Part shown: in pieces, positions 1-6,314 of the stretch
Layout of the letters: each line of letters opens with the position of its first letter
Numbering within the stretch: position 1 is the stretch's first letter
NCBI RefSeq assembly: GCF_943912325.1
Contig: NZ_CALTTX010000055.1
Span: forward strand, 1-17,778
Length of the DNA stretch: 17,778 bases
Direction: 5' to 3'
Origin: an uncultured Microbacterium sp.
GTDB taxonomy: Bacteria > Actinomycetota > Actinomycetes > Actinomycetales > Microbacteriaceae
Translations under genes and position numbers: made by a program
The notes under the pieces: generated by a model
What the model saw: only the letters and a program-made list of their open reading frames with translations
Told to the model about the DNA's origin: nothing
The model's database searches: none

Positions 1-550
1 GCACGAGGCCCGTGAGCCACACGCCGAGCACCCACGCGACGGGCGCGCCGACGACGGGAATCAGGCCCACGAGCGCCGCGAGCAGCCCGACGCCGACGCC
101 GCGAGCGATGAGCGCGATCGCGTCGCCGATGCCCCGCCAGAAGCCATAAGGCGCCTCGGGCGGTGACCCCGAAGCATCCGTCTCGACTCCCTTCCAGATG
201 CGGTCGTAGAACGGTTCGCCGATCAGCAGTGTGACGGCGGTGAAGCTCACGGCGCCGATCGCCCCCGCGCCCGCGAGGATCGCGGCGCCGAGCGCGATCC
301 GCGCGATCCACATCCACACCGGCGTCCAGCCGTCGGCGAACGGCGTCAGGGCCGTCACGATGCCCGGTAGGAACGCGGCGAGCGTCGCCAGCGCCGCGAC
401 CGTCAATGCCCCGGCGATGGCGGGCGGGATCAGCCCGAGCGACATCTGCCCCGGCCGCACGCGCCACCGGCCGAAGCCGCGCAGTAGCAGGCGCACGCCC
501 GCGATATAGCCATCGGGAGGCGCGGATGGGGGCGTGGCGGCAGAAGTCAT
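1..550 (-). CDS. EI24 domain-containing (CysZ-like) membrane protein, 3' end outside window
   Basis: The reverse strand reads open from an ATG at 550 to the left edge (183 codons seen), so the C-terminus lies outside the window. The protein starts MTSAATPPSAPPDGYIAGVR and has hydrophobic segments at about residues 40-60, 75-105 and 145-180. The GEPFYDRIWKGVE stretch between the second and third segments is typical of EI24/CysZ-like membrane proteins of actinobacteria. CysZ in E. coli imports sulfate, but actinobacterial EI24 proteins have no settled function, and no sulfur genes are nearby. No Shine-Dalgarno is visible. On the minus strand CATCCT lies seven bases before the ATG, which would fit a leaderless start. 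It is divergent from the small gene at 632. Family call is fairly sure; function is not. Confidence 0.8.
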   Translation of the reverse strand, partial: MTSAATPPSAPPDGYIAGVRLLLRGFGRWRVRPGQMSLGLIPPAIAGALTVAALATLAAFLPGIVTALTPFADGWTPVWMWIARIALGAAILAGAGAIGAVSFTAVTLLIGEPFYDRIWKGVETDASGSPPEAPYGFWRGIGDAIALIARGVGVGLLAALVGLIPVVGAPVAWVLGVWLTGLV

Positions 551-631
551 CGTGTTCAGGATGCCAGGGGTCACGCCTGCCCGCATCCGTCGCGGCACGT
601 GAGCGCCGGGCGCGTGTGTCAGTCTTGCGTC

Positions 632-850
632 ATGCGTTTTCCCGCGTGGCTGTGGCTCGTGCTCGCCGGCACGGTGCTCGTGCTCGCGGGCGGTCGCGCC
701 GTGATCTGGGGCGGCGGTGGCGTGGGCGGGATCGTCATTCTCGTCGTCGGCATCGGCCTGCTCATCGCGGGTGAGGTGATCCGCCAGCGTCGGGAGCGGC
801 GCGATCGGCGCGAGCGCGAGGCGCAGCAGCAGGGCCGTCCGCGGCGCTGA
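632..850 (+). CDS. Small two-helix membrane protein, unknown function
   Basis: A 72-residue protein starting MRFPAWLWLVLAGTVLVLAG. It has two predicted membrane helices (about residues 3-22 and 27-48) separated by a glycine-rich turn, then a strongly basic tail rich in Arg and Glu that should sit in the cytosol. I do not recognise the family. The ATG at 632 is preferred over an in-frame GTG at 599 because the first helix begins right after it and the extra upstream residues resemble no signal sequence. There is no clear ribosome-binding site; CAGTCT six bases before the ATG weakly resembles a -10 box for a leaderless message. It is co-directional with the MarR gene 47 bases downstream. It may simply be a small hypothetical protein. 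Confidence 0.55.
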   Translation: MRFPAWLWLVLAGTVLVLAGGRAVIWGGGGVGGIVILVVGIGLLIAGEVIRQRRERRDRREREAQQQGRPRR

Positions 851-885
851 CCCGTCGGCCCGCGGGAGCCGCGCACGACGCCGGA

Positions 886-891
886 TAGCAT
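886..891 (+). promoter_or_regulatory. Putative -10 box (TAGCAT) for leaderless marR-like mRNA
   Basis: TAGCAT matches the actinobacterial -10 pattern TAnnnT. It lies exactly six bases before the ATG at 898, which would place the transcript start on the start codon. No Shine-Dalgarno is present in the gap. The same spacing occurs before the DUF3817 gene at 1439. This is inference from sequence alone. Confidence 0.45.
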
Positions 892-897
892 GAGCGG

Positions 898-1413
898 ATG
901 CGCGAATCGCACGACACCGACGCCGCGGGGCCCGACAGTGCACCCGACGCGCCGCCTGTCGCGCCCGAACGCCCCACCCGCTTCGGGCCGGTGCTCGCGC
1001 TGCTCACGGTGTCGAGCATCTGGGATGCGCGCCTCGCCGCCGAGCTCAAGCCCCTCGGCCTGACCACGCGCAAGTACGCGCTGCTCGGCCACATCGGCGG
1101 CTCGCCCGACATCTCGTTCTCGGAGCTCGCGCGCCGATCGCTCATCACGGTGCAGAGCGTCCACGCCGCCGTCGGCTCGCTCGCGACCGCGGGTCTCGTC
1201 GAAGATGCGACGGCGCACGCGGGTGCGGCCTCGGCTTTGCGCGTGACGGATGCCGGGGAGCGGGCTCTCGAACGAGCGAACGCGATCCTCGTGGGCCTCG
1301 ACGCGTCGTTCGCGGAGCGCGCGCCGGCGCTGGCGGCGTCGCTCGCCGGGCTCCACGAGGAACCGGGTGATGCGGCGCCCGACGATCCGGGCGCAAACAT
1401 TCAGGCATCCTGA
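898..1413 (+). CDS. MarR-family winged-helix transcriptional regulator
   Basis: A 171-residue protein. After a Pro/Ala-rich N-terminal tail (about residues 1-38) comes a MarR-like winged-helix fold: the LTTRKYALLGHIG helix (about 59-71), the ISFSELARRSLIT and SVHAAVGSLATAGLVE recognition region (about 76-105), then the wing and the TDAGERALERA helix that starts the C-terminal dimerisation part. MarR proteins are dimeric repressors, usually released by small phenolic or oxidising ligands; no ligand can be read here. The next gene encodes a DUF3817 membrane protein and is preceded by four phased TTCAG/CTGAA half-sites starting inside the 3' end of this gene, so the likely target is that neighbour. 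The ATG at 898 is chosen because a TAGCAT -10 box sits six bases upstream. Confidence 0.8.
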   Translation: MRESHDTDAAGPDSAPDAPPVAPERPTRFGPVLALLTVSSIWDARLAAELKPLGLTTRKYALLGHIGGSPDISFSELARRSLITVQSVHAAVGSLATAGLVEDATAHAGAASALRVTDAGERALERANAILVGLDASFAERAPALAASLAGLHEEPGDAAPDDPGANIQAS

Positions 1414-1436
1414 AGCTTCCTTCAGCTAGCCTGAAG
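1400..1436 (+). promoter_or_regulatory. Tandem palindromic operator (TTCAG-N5-CTGAA, twice), probable MarR site
   Basis: Two 15-bp inverted repeats, TTCAGGCATCCTGAA at 1400-1414 and TTCAGCTAGCCTGAA at 1421-1435 (extended to CTTCAG...CTGAAG at 1420-1436). Half-sites start at 1400, 1410, 1421 and 1431, close to one helical turn apart, so all face one side of the DNA. The second palindrome contains TAGCCT (1427-1432), a plausible -10 box six bases before the ATG at 1439. A bound repressor would therefore cover the promoter of the DUF3817 gene. The first palindrome overlaps the stop codon of the upstream MarR gene. Binding by that MarR protein is inference from adjacency. Confidence 0.65.
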
Positions 1437-1438
1437 GC

Positions 1439-1954
1439 ATGACTTCTTCTGCAGCCGTAGTCCCCAACGAGCGCGCACGCCGCGGCTCGTTCTTCGCCAG
1501 TCCCGCGGGGCTCTTCCGCGGGCTCGCGATCGCCGAGGCGATCACCTGGACCCTGCTGATTTCGGCGCTCATCGCGCGAGCCGTATTGGGCTGGGCTCTC
1601 GGCGTGAGCCTCGCGGGCGGCATCCATGGTTTCGTGTTCCTCGCGTACGGCGCGACGGCGATCCTCGTGGCGAAGAACCAGCGCTGGCGTATCGGCGTCA
1701 GCCTCGCCGCGATCGCGAGCGCGGTCGTGCCCTACGTGACGATTCCGGTCGAGGTGTGGCTGCATCGCTCGGGTCGCCTCGCGGGTGCGTGGCGGATCGA
1801 GGCGGGCACCGATCCGCGCGACGCGGCCTGGCATGACCGGCTCATGCGGTGGTTCTTGCGGCGCCCCTGGGTGCTCGTCGCGGTCATCGCGGTCGCCGTC
1901 GTTGCGCTCTTCGCGGTGCTGCTCATCGCGGGTCCCCCCGTTCCGAAATCTTGA
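1439..1954 (+). CDS. DUF3817 family integral membrane protein
   Basis: A 171-residue protein with four likely membrane helices: residues about 26-48 (the LAIAEAITWTLLISALI region), 55-80 (GGIHGFVFLAYGATAILVA), 84-105 (IGVSLAAIASAVVPYVTIPVEVW) and 141-166 (LVAVIAVAVVALFAVLLIA). The conserved E-A-I-T-W, GGIHGFVF and PVEVWLH features are typical of DUF3817, a family common in actinobacteria with no known reaction. The fourth helix is an add-on beyond the basic three-helix domain. There is no usable Shine-Dalgarno before the ATG; TAGCCT lies six bases upstream, so the message is probably leaderless. A phased double palindrome overlies that promoter, so the gene is likely repressed by the MarR-like protein encoded just upstream. 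Confidence 0.85.
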   Translation: MTSSAAVVPNERARRGSFFASPAGLFRGLAIAEAITWTLLISALIARAVLGWALGVSLAGGIHGFVFLAYGATAILVAKNQRWRIGVSLAAIASAVVPYVTIPVEVWLHRSGRLAGAWRIEAGTDPRDAAWHDRLMRWFLRRPWVLVAVIAVAVVALFAVLLIAGPPVPKS

Positions 1955-1997
1955 GCGACCGTAGGCCGGGAATACGCCGCGAAGCCCTCGGGTTTAG

Positions 1998-2027
1998 TTG
2001 ATGCGAATGCGCTCAAGTTTCTAAACT
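1998..2027 (+). promoter_or_regulatory. Putative promoter of the Clp ATPase gene
   Basis: A -35-like TTGATG (1998-2003) and a -10-like TAAACT (2022-2027) are separated by 18 bases, placing the transcript start near 2034 and giving a leader of about 30 bases that carries a good GGAGG ribosome-binding site (2053-2059 region). The -10 box falls inside the perfect palindrome at 2013-2030 and the start point falls inside the HAIR-like site, suggesting repression. No experimental support is available. Confidence 0.5.
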
Positions 2028-2030
2028 TGA
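2013..2030 (+). promoter_or_regulatory. Perfect 18-bp palindrome TCAAGTTT-CT-AAACTTGA
   Basis: Two perfect 8-bp arms with a CT spacer, AT-rich in otherwise GC-rich DNA, overlapping the putative -10 box of the Clp ATPase gene. It shares its last bases with the HAIR-like site that starts at 2026. It is more likely an operator than a terminator, because it lies directly upstream of a gene and has no T-tract. Confidence 0.55.
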
Positions 2031-2046
2031 CGTGACAAGACTCAGC
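2026..2046 (+). promoter_or_regulatory. HAIR-like (HspR box) element
   Basis: CTTGACG-N7-ACTCAGC resembles the HspR-associated inverted repeat CTTGAGT-N7-ACTCAAG that controls dnaK and clpB in actinobacteria. Five of seven bases match in each half and the spacing is exact. It covers the predicted transcript start of the Clp ATPase gene. The imperfect match leaves room for a different regulator. Confidence 0.45.
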
Positions 2047-2063
2047 TTTACCCGGAGGCTCAC

Positions 2064-4628
2064 ATGCCCGAAGACACCACCCCGCAGCCCGCCGCCGACG
2101 ACGCGACGGGCGCGTTCGACGAGTTTCTCGCCCGCTACCTCGCGGGCGAGCGCGCCCGCCAAGAGCGCTCGCTCGATCTCGCACGTTTCCTCTCGGCCCG
2201 TACGCAAGAGGCGCTGCAGCAGGCCGGACGCTTCGCGCTCGAGCGCGGCCAGCGCGAACTCGACGCACTGCACGTGTTGCACGCCCTGACCGAGATCGAT
2301 GCCGTGCGCCAGGCGATCCGTCGCGTCGGCGCGCAGCCCGCCGACATCGCGCTCGGCGCCGAGCAGCGCTTGCCCCAGCCGGGGCCGGCCGCCGACGTCG
2401 ACGGCGCCGTCATCACGCCATCGGTGCACCGCGCGCTCTTCCACGCCTTCCAGGTTGCGCGCTCGTCGGGCTCGACCTATGTCGACCCCGAACACCTCTT
2501 CTTCGCGCTCGTGCTCGGGCAAGACGCCCCAGCGGGCCAGGTGCTCGCCCGCGCGGGTGTCACGGCCGAAGCGTTGACCGAGGGGCTGCGCGAGGGCGTT
2601 GCCGACGGCCGCGAGGCCGAGTCGTCGACCACTGACGGCGGCGAGCAGACCGAGGCATCCACGACTCCGTTCCTCGATCGCTACGGCGACGATCTGACGG
2701 CGCGTGCGCGCGAGGGGCGGATTGACCCCGTCATCGGGCGGGCCTCCGAGATCGAGCAGACGATCGAGATCCTCAGCCGCCGCACCAAGAACAACCCCGT
2801 GCTGATCGGCGAGGCGGGCGTCGGCAAGACCGCGGTCGCCGAGGGGCTTGCGCGCGCGATCGCGGCGGGCGAGGTGCCCGAGCAGTTGCGCGACAAGCGC
2901 GTCATCGCGCTCGATCTCGCCGCCATGCTCGCAGGTGCCCGCTACCGCGGCGACTTCGAAGAGCGCCTCACCGGCACGATGAACGAGGTCGCCGAGCGGC
3001 GGGGCGACATCATCCTCTTCCTCGACGAACTGCACACGCTCGTCGGAGCGGGCGGCGGGGGAGAAGGGGCGATGGATGCCTCGAACATCCTCAAGCCTCG
3101 CCTTGCGCGCGGCGACGTGCACCTCGTCGGCGCGACGACGCTCAAGGAGTACCGCACGATCGAGAAGGACGCCGCTCTCGAGCGTCGGTTCCAGCCGGTG
3201 ACGGTCGACGAACCGTCGATCTCCGACGCCATCGCGATCCTCGAGGGGCTGCGGCCCGCGTACGAAGAGCACCACGGCGTGCGCTTCACCGACGACGCGC
3301 TCCGCGCCGCCGTCGAGCTCTCGGATCGCTACCTCACGGCGCGCGTGCTGCCCGACAAGGCGATCGACCTGATCGATCAGGCGGGCGCCCGCTTGCGGCT
3401 GCGCCTCGGCGTGCGGATCGACGCGAGCGAGCTAATGGCGCGCCTCGCCGAGCTCGAGTCCGAGAAGAACGCGGCCGTCCAGGCGGAGCGCTACGAAGAG
3501 GCATCCGCCCTGCGCGATTCGATCGCCGAGACGCAGGCGCGCATCGACGAGATCACCGCGTCGCGCGCTGCCGAGGCCGTCGTCGACGAGGCGCAGATCG
3601 CCGCCGTGATCTCGCGCGCAACGGGGATCCCCGCAAACCGGATCACCGAGGGCGAACGTGAGCGGCTCGCGGGCCTCGAAGACGAACTGCACGCGCGCGT
3701 CATCGGGCAGCACGACGCCGTCGAGGCGGTCGCGCGCTCGATCCGGCGCTCCCGCACCGGCATGGGCGACCCGCGCCGACCCGTCGGCTCGTTCCTCTTC
3801 CTCGGACCGACGGGCGTCGGCAAGACCGAGCTGGCGAAGGCCCTCGCGGCGAGCGTGTTCGACGACGAGGCATCCATGATCCGCTTCGACATGAGCGAAT
3901 TCGGCGAGCGTCACACGGTGTCTCGGCTCGTCGGTGCCCCTCCCGGATACGTCGGCTACGACGAGGCCGGGCAGCTGACCGAGCGCGTGCGCCGCAACCC
4001 GTACTCGGTCGTGCTGTTCGACGAGATCGAAAAGGCGCACCCCGATGTGTTCACGCTGCTGCTGCAGGTGCTCGACGACGGCCGACTCACCGACGGGCAG
4101 GGGCGCACGGTCGACTTTCGCAACACCGTGATCGTGATGACCTCGAACCTCGGTTCGGAGTTTCTCGCGTCGCGCGGCGGTGCGATCGGGTTCCTCGCCG
4201 ACGGCGGCGGATCGACGGGATTCGGCTCGGAGAAAGACCTGCGCGATCGCGTCTTCGGCAAGCTGCGCGAGGCCATGCGACCCGAGTTCCTCAACCGGAT
4301 CGACGAGATCGTGCTGTTTCGCAGATTGGATGCCACGCAGGTGCGCTCGATCGCGACCCTGCTGCTCGAGGCGACGCGCGGCCGGCTCGAAGCGCGAGAG
4401 ATCGCGTTCGAGGTCAGCGACGCGGCACTCGCGTGGCTCGCGGAGCACGGCACCGAGCCCGAGTACGGCGCGCGGCCGCTGCGCCGCCTGATCCAGCGCG
4501 AGGTCGATGACCGCATCGCCGAGCTCGTCGTGTCGGGTGCGCTCGTCGACGGCGGAATCGTGCGGGTGGATGCCTCTGCCTCGGGCATCGTCGTCACGGC
4601 CGAGGCATCCCTTCCCGTCGCCGCCTGA
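2064..4628 (+). CDS. ClpC-type ATP-dependent Clp protease ATP-binding subunit (Hsp100 AAA+ unfoldase)
   Basis: An 854-residue cytosolic unfoldase with two AAA+ modules. The N-domain (about 15-185) is divergent from standard ClpC. AAA-1 has Walker A GEAGVGKT (249-256) and Walker B IILFLDE (about 316-322). A UVR-like coiled segment (about 465-495, AERYEEASALRDSI) lies between the modules, as in ClpC and unlike the long ClpB middle domain. AAA-2 has GPTGVGKT (581-588), the PPGYVGYDEAGQLTE pore region and VVLFDEIEKAHP. An IGF tripeptide (708-710) matches the ClpP-docking loop, so it probably feeds substrates to ClpP rather than acting only as a disaggregase. The ATG at 2064 follows a GGAGG ribosome-binding site. 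The unusual N-domain suggests a second, stress-inducible ClpC paralogue beside a housekeeping copy; that is inference. A palindrome and a HAIR-like site precede it. Confidence 0.9.
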   Translation: MPEDTTPQPAADDATGAFDEFLARYLAGERARQERSLDLARFLSARTQEALQQAGRFALERGQRELDALHVLHALTEIDAVRQAIRRVGAQPADIALGAEQRLPQPGPAADVDGAVITPSVHRALFHAFQVARSSGSTYVDPEHLFFALVLGQDAPAGQVLARAGVTAEALTEGLREGVADGREAESSTTDGGEQTEASTTPFLDRYGDDLTARAREGRIDPVIGRASEIEQTIEILSRRTKNNPVLIGEAGVGKTAVAEGLARAIAAGEVPEQLRDKRVIALDLAAMLAGARYRGDFEERLTGTMNEVAERRGDIILFLDELHTLVGAGGGGEGAMDASNILKPRLARGDVHLVGATTLKEYRTIEKDAALERRFQPVTVDEPSISDAIAILEGLRPAYEEHHGVRFTDDALRAAVELSDRYLTARVLPDKAIDLIDQAGARLRLRLGVRIDASELMARLAELESEKNAAVQAERYEEASALRDSIAETQARIDEITASRAAEAVVDEAQIAAVISRATGIPANRITEGERERLAGLEDELHARVIGQHDAVEAVARSIRRSRTGMGDPRRPVGSFLFLGPTGVGKTELAKALAASVFDDEASMIRFDMSEFGERHTVSRLVGAPPGYVGYDEAGQLTERVRRNPYSVVLFDEIEKAHPDVFTLLLQVLDDGRLTDGQGRTVDFRNTVIVMTSNLGSEFLASRGGAIGFLADGGGSTGFGSEKDLRDRVFGKLREAMRPEFLNRIDEIVLFRRLDATQVRSIATLLLEATRGRLEAREIAFEVSDAALAWLAEHGTEPEYGARPLRRLIQREVDDRIAELVVSGALVDGGIVRVDASASGIVVTAEASLPVAA

Positions 4629-4642
4629 GCTTGGGCTCGCGC

Positions 4643-4695
4643 CGGGGTCACGTGTTGCGGTTATCGCGCCGCGATACCCGCAACACGTGACCCCG
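4643..4695. repeat. 53-nt near-perfect palindrome after the Clp ATPase gene
   Basis: Arms of 25 bases (4643-4667 and 4671-4695) with a 3-base GCC loop and a single mismatch at 4661/4677. The outer arm is CGGGGTCACGTGTTGCGG and contains CACGTG. It begins 14 bases after the Clp stop codon, so it could terminate that transcript. However, it has no T-run on either side and is far longer than ordinary terminators in the window. It may instead be a member of a dispersed extragenic palindrome family. Confidence 0.75.
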
Positions 4696-4743
4696 TTCGC
4701 ACGACTCGGCCCCGACGGGGTCAGGGCGTGCGAAGGTGAGAGC

Positions 4744-5124
4744 GTGACCACATTCGCGCGCCTCGCCCTCGCCGCCCTGCTCGCCGCCGCCGGCGCCGCC
4801 CACCTGTGGTGGGCGCGGCGCGGGTACCGCATCGTCGTGCCCGACTGGGTGGAGAAGTGGACGCGGCTCGACAAAGATGCCGTCGTCGTGGCCTCGGGTG
4901 TCGTCGAGCTCACGCTCGCGACGGCCCTCGTCGCGCTGCCGCACGAGCGGCGACGCGTCGGCTGGGCGATCGCAGCGTTCTTCGTCGCTGTGTTCCCCGG
5001 CAATGTGCACCAGTGGCGCACGGGTCGCAACGCGCCGCTGCTCGACACCGACCGCCGCCGTTTCGGCCGACTGTTCCTGCAGCCCGTGCTCGTCGCGTGG
5101 GCGCTGTGGTCGACGCGTCGCTGA
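4744..5124 (+). CDS. DoxX-like small integral membrane protein (copy 1 of tandem pair)
   Basis: A 126-residue protein with four likely helices: about residues 4-22, 47-66, 71-86 and 110-122. The layout, with an N-terminal ARLALA-A-H-L helix, a KDAVVVASGVVEL helix and a FFVAVFPGNVHQW segment, fits DoxX-like/DUF4267-type membrane proteins; the exact subfamily is uncertain. No catalytic residues can be named. The GTG start is supported by a GAAGGTGAG ribosome-binding site at 4732-4740. The next gene encodes a protein of exactly the same length and about 55% identity by hand, ungapped alignment, so the two arose by tandem duplication. Most DoxX relatives lack a firm function; some are linked to oxidative stress or quinone chemistry. 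Confidence 0.75.
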   Translation: MTTFARLALAALLAAAGAAHLWWARRGYRIVVPDWVEKWTRLDKDAVVVASGVVELTLATALVALPHERRRVGWAIAAFFVAVFPGNVHQWRTGRNAPLLDTDRRRFGRLFLQPVLVAWALWSTRR

Positions 5125-5182
5125 CGATCGCCGCCTTGTCAACCCCCGCACGCGTGTCGGTGGTCGCTGTCATGCTCGCCGC

Positions 5183-5563
5183 ATGAGAACACTCGCGCGT
5201 CTCGCGCTCGCCGCCGCCATGACCTTCGCGGGCCTCACCCACCTGTTTTGGGGGCGCAAGGACTTTCAGGCGCAGGTTCCCGACGCCGTCGCGGAGTTCG
5301 GCGGTCTCGGCAAAGACGGGGTCGTCATGGCTTCGGGAGCGGTCGAGGTGCTCTTCGGCGTCGCGCTCGTCGCCCTGCCGGATGACCGACGCCGCATCGG
5401 CACGGCGCTCGCGGCGTTCTTCGCCGCCGTCTTCCCCGGAAACATCGAGCAGTACACCAAAAAGCGCAGCGCCTTCGGCCTCGACACCGACGCCCGGCGC
5501 CTCGCGCGGTTGCCGTTCCAGGCCGTGCTCATCGCGTGGGCGCTGTATGCGACCCGCCGCTGA
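5183..5563 (+). CDS. DoxX-like small integral membrane protein (copy 2 of tandem pair)
   Basis: A 126-residue paralogue of the preceding protein: MRTLARLALAAAMTFAG start, GVVMASGAVEVLFG second helix, FFAAVFPGNIEQY motif and an AWALYATRR end that parallels AWALWSTRR in copy 1. Conserved positions are concentrated in the helices and the VFPGN-xxQ motif; the loop after residue 25 has diverged. The ATG at 5183 has no Shine-Dalgarno, but CATGCT lies six bases upstream, compatible with a leaderless message from its own promoter in the 58-base gap. It converges with the MarR gene on the other strand. Function unknown; membrane location is clear. Confidence 0.75.
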   Translation: MRTLARLALAAAMTFAGLTHLFWGRKDFQAQVPDAVAEFGGLGKDGVVMASGAVEVLFGVALVALPDDRRRIGTALAAFFAAVFPGNIEQYTKKRSAFGLDTDARRLARLPFQAVLIAWALYATRR

Positions 5564-5575
5564 CGCTGGATTCCA

Positions 5576-5611
5576 CGCGCCGCTGAGCTGCGTCGCCCCT
5601 ACGCCGGCGCG
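5576..5611. terminator. Possible bidirectional terminator between convergent genes
   Basis: CGCGCCG (5576-5582) pairs with CGGCGCG (5605-5611), and inside it GCGT (5590-5593) pairs with ACGC (5601-5604), giving an 11-bp stem with a 7-base bulge on one side. It lies exactly between the stop codons of two converging genes. There is no T-tract, so the call rests on position and stem only. Confidence 0.35.
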
Positions 5612-6124
5612 CTACGCCTTGTCGAGCCCGTGGTCGAACCCCAGGCTGAGCTTGCGCAGCAGTGTCGCGACGCGCTCGCGGTCGGCCCGCGAGAGGGCTG
5701 CGAGCAGTTCGGCCTCGGCGTCGACGAGCCGGGTGATCGCGGCATCCACTCGAATCCGTCCCTCATCCGTCAGCGTCACGAGCACGCTCCGCCCGTCCGC
5801 GGGATCGGCTTCGCGACGGGCGAAGCGACGACCGACGAGACGGTCGATGCGGTTCGTCATCGTGCCCGACGAGACGAGCGTGAGCTGCAGCAGTTGCTTG
5901 GGGCTCAACTGGTACGGGTCGCCGGCGCGGCGCAGCGCTGAGAGCACGTCCCACTCCCATGGCTCGAGGTCGCTGCGGTGAAAAGCGTCGCGCCGCGCGC
6001 GGTCGAGGTGTCGCGCGAGGCGGTCGACGCGCGAGAGCACTTCGAGCGGCGAGAAGTCGAGGTCGGGCCGCTGCTGCTGCCACGCCTCGACGATCCGATC
6101 GACCTCGTCGTGTTCCTCGCTCAC
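5612..6124 (-). CDS. MarR-family transcriptional regulator
   Basis: A 170-residue protein, MSEEHDEVDRIVEAWQQQRP (the initiator codon is GTG). The winged-helix core runs from LEPWEWDVLSALRRAG (about 54-69) through QLSPKQLLQLTLVSSGTMTNRIDRLV (recognition helix) to the wing READPADGRSVLVTLTDEGR (about 100-120), whose D-x-R-D/G-R-S pattern is the classic MarR wing. The C-terminal helices LVDAEAELLAALSRADRERVATLLRKL form the dimer interface. The GTG at 6124 is preferred because longer in-frame forms would read through the tRNA gene on the other strand; an ATG at 6157 is a weaker alternative. CAGAAT lies six bases upstream of the GTG. It converges with the DoxX-like pair, and no clear operator is seen. 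Ligand unknown. Confidence 0.82.
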   Translation of the reverse strand: MSEEHDEVDRIVEAWQQQRPDLDFSPLEVLSRVDRLARHLDRARRDAFHRSDLEPWEWDVLSALRRAGDPYQLSPKQLLQLTLVSSGTMTNRIDRLVGRRFARREADPADGRSVLVTLTDEGRIRVDAAITRLVDAEAELLAALSRADRERVATLLRKLSLGFDHGLDKA

Positions 6125-6214
6125 CGGCCCATTCTGCCCGACGAGTCCCGCTCGCATCGGCGGCATGCGCCCCGCGGGCGCGCAAAGCCGGCGCGAGATG
6201 GAAAGATGGAACAT

Positions 6215-6239
6215 GTGCGGGGCGGATGCCTCCCCGCAC
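6215..6239 (+). other. Stem-loop immediately upstream of tRNA-Gln
   Basis: GTGCGGGG (6215-6222) and CCCCGCAC (6232-6239) form a perfect 8-bp stem with a 9-base loop, ending two bases before the tRNA. It probably lies in the tRNA precursor leader, where it could affect RNase P processing, or it marks the end of leftward control DNA. There is no T-tract. Confidence 0.45.
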
Positions 6240-6241
6240 GG

Positions 6242-6313
6242 TCCGCCGTAGTGTAACGGCAGCACGACAGCCTTTGGAGCTGTTCGGACCAGGTTCGAAT
6301 CCTGGCGGCGGAG
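6242..6313 (+). tRNA. tRNA-Gln (anticodon TTG)
   Basis: A full cloverleaf can be drawn. Acceptor stem TCCGCCG (6242-6248) pairs with CGGCGGA (6306-6312), with discriminator G at 6313. The D-arm is 6251-6265. The anticodon stem ACAGC/GCTGT (6267-6271, 6279-6283) holds the loop CTTTGGA, giving anticodon TTG for CAA/CAG glutamine codons. The T-arm is CCAGG-TTCGAAT-CCTGG (6289-6305). The 3' CCA is not encoded. The glmU start codon begins at 6315, leaving a single base between the mature tRNA and the coding sequence, so the two are almost certainly co-transcribed or share a promoter. Confidence 0.95.
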
Positions 6314-6314
6314 C

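Noticed and set aside
555..565. Eleven-base match to the MarR operator half (GGCATCCTGAA on the minus strand) before the EI24 gene
   Set aside because: Only one half-site is present and seven of its bases are the common GGCATCC word, so it is not convincing as an operator.
3432..5048. Long minus-strand open frame opposite the Clp ATPase and the first DoxX-like gene
   Set aside because: It is an antisense shadow of conserved AAA+ coding sequence and reads through the 53-nt palindrome.
6242..6313. tRNA as an attachment site for an integrated element
   Set aside because: No integrase, direct-repeat copy of the tRNA end or foreign composition is seen; glmU follows directly.
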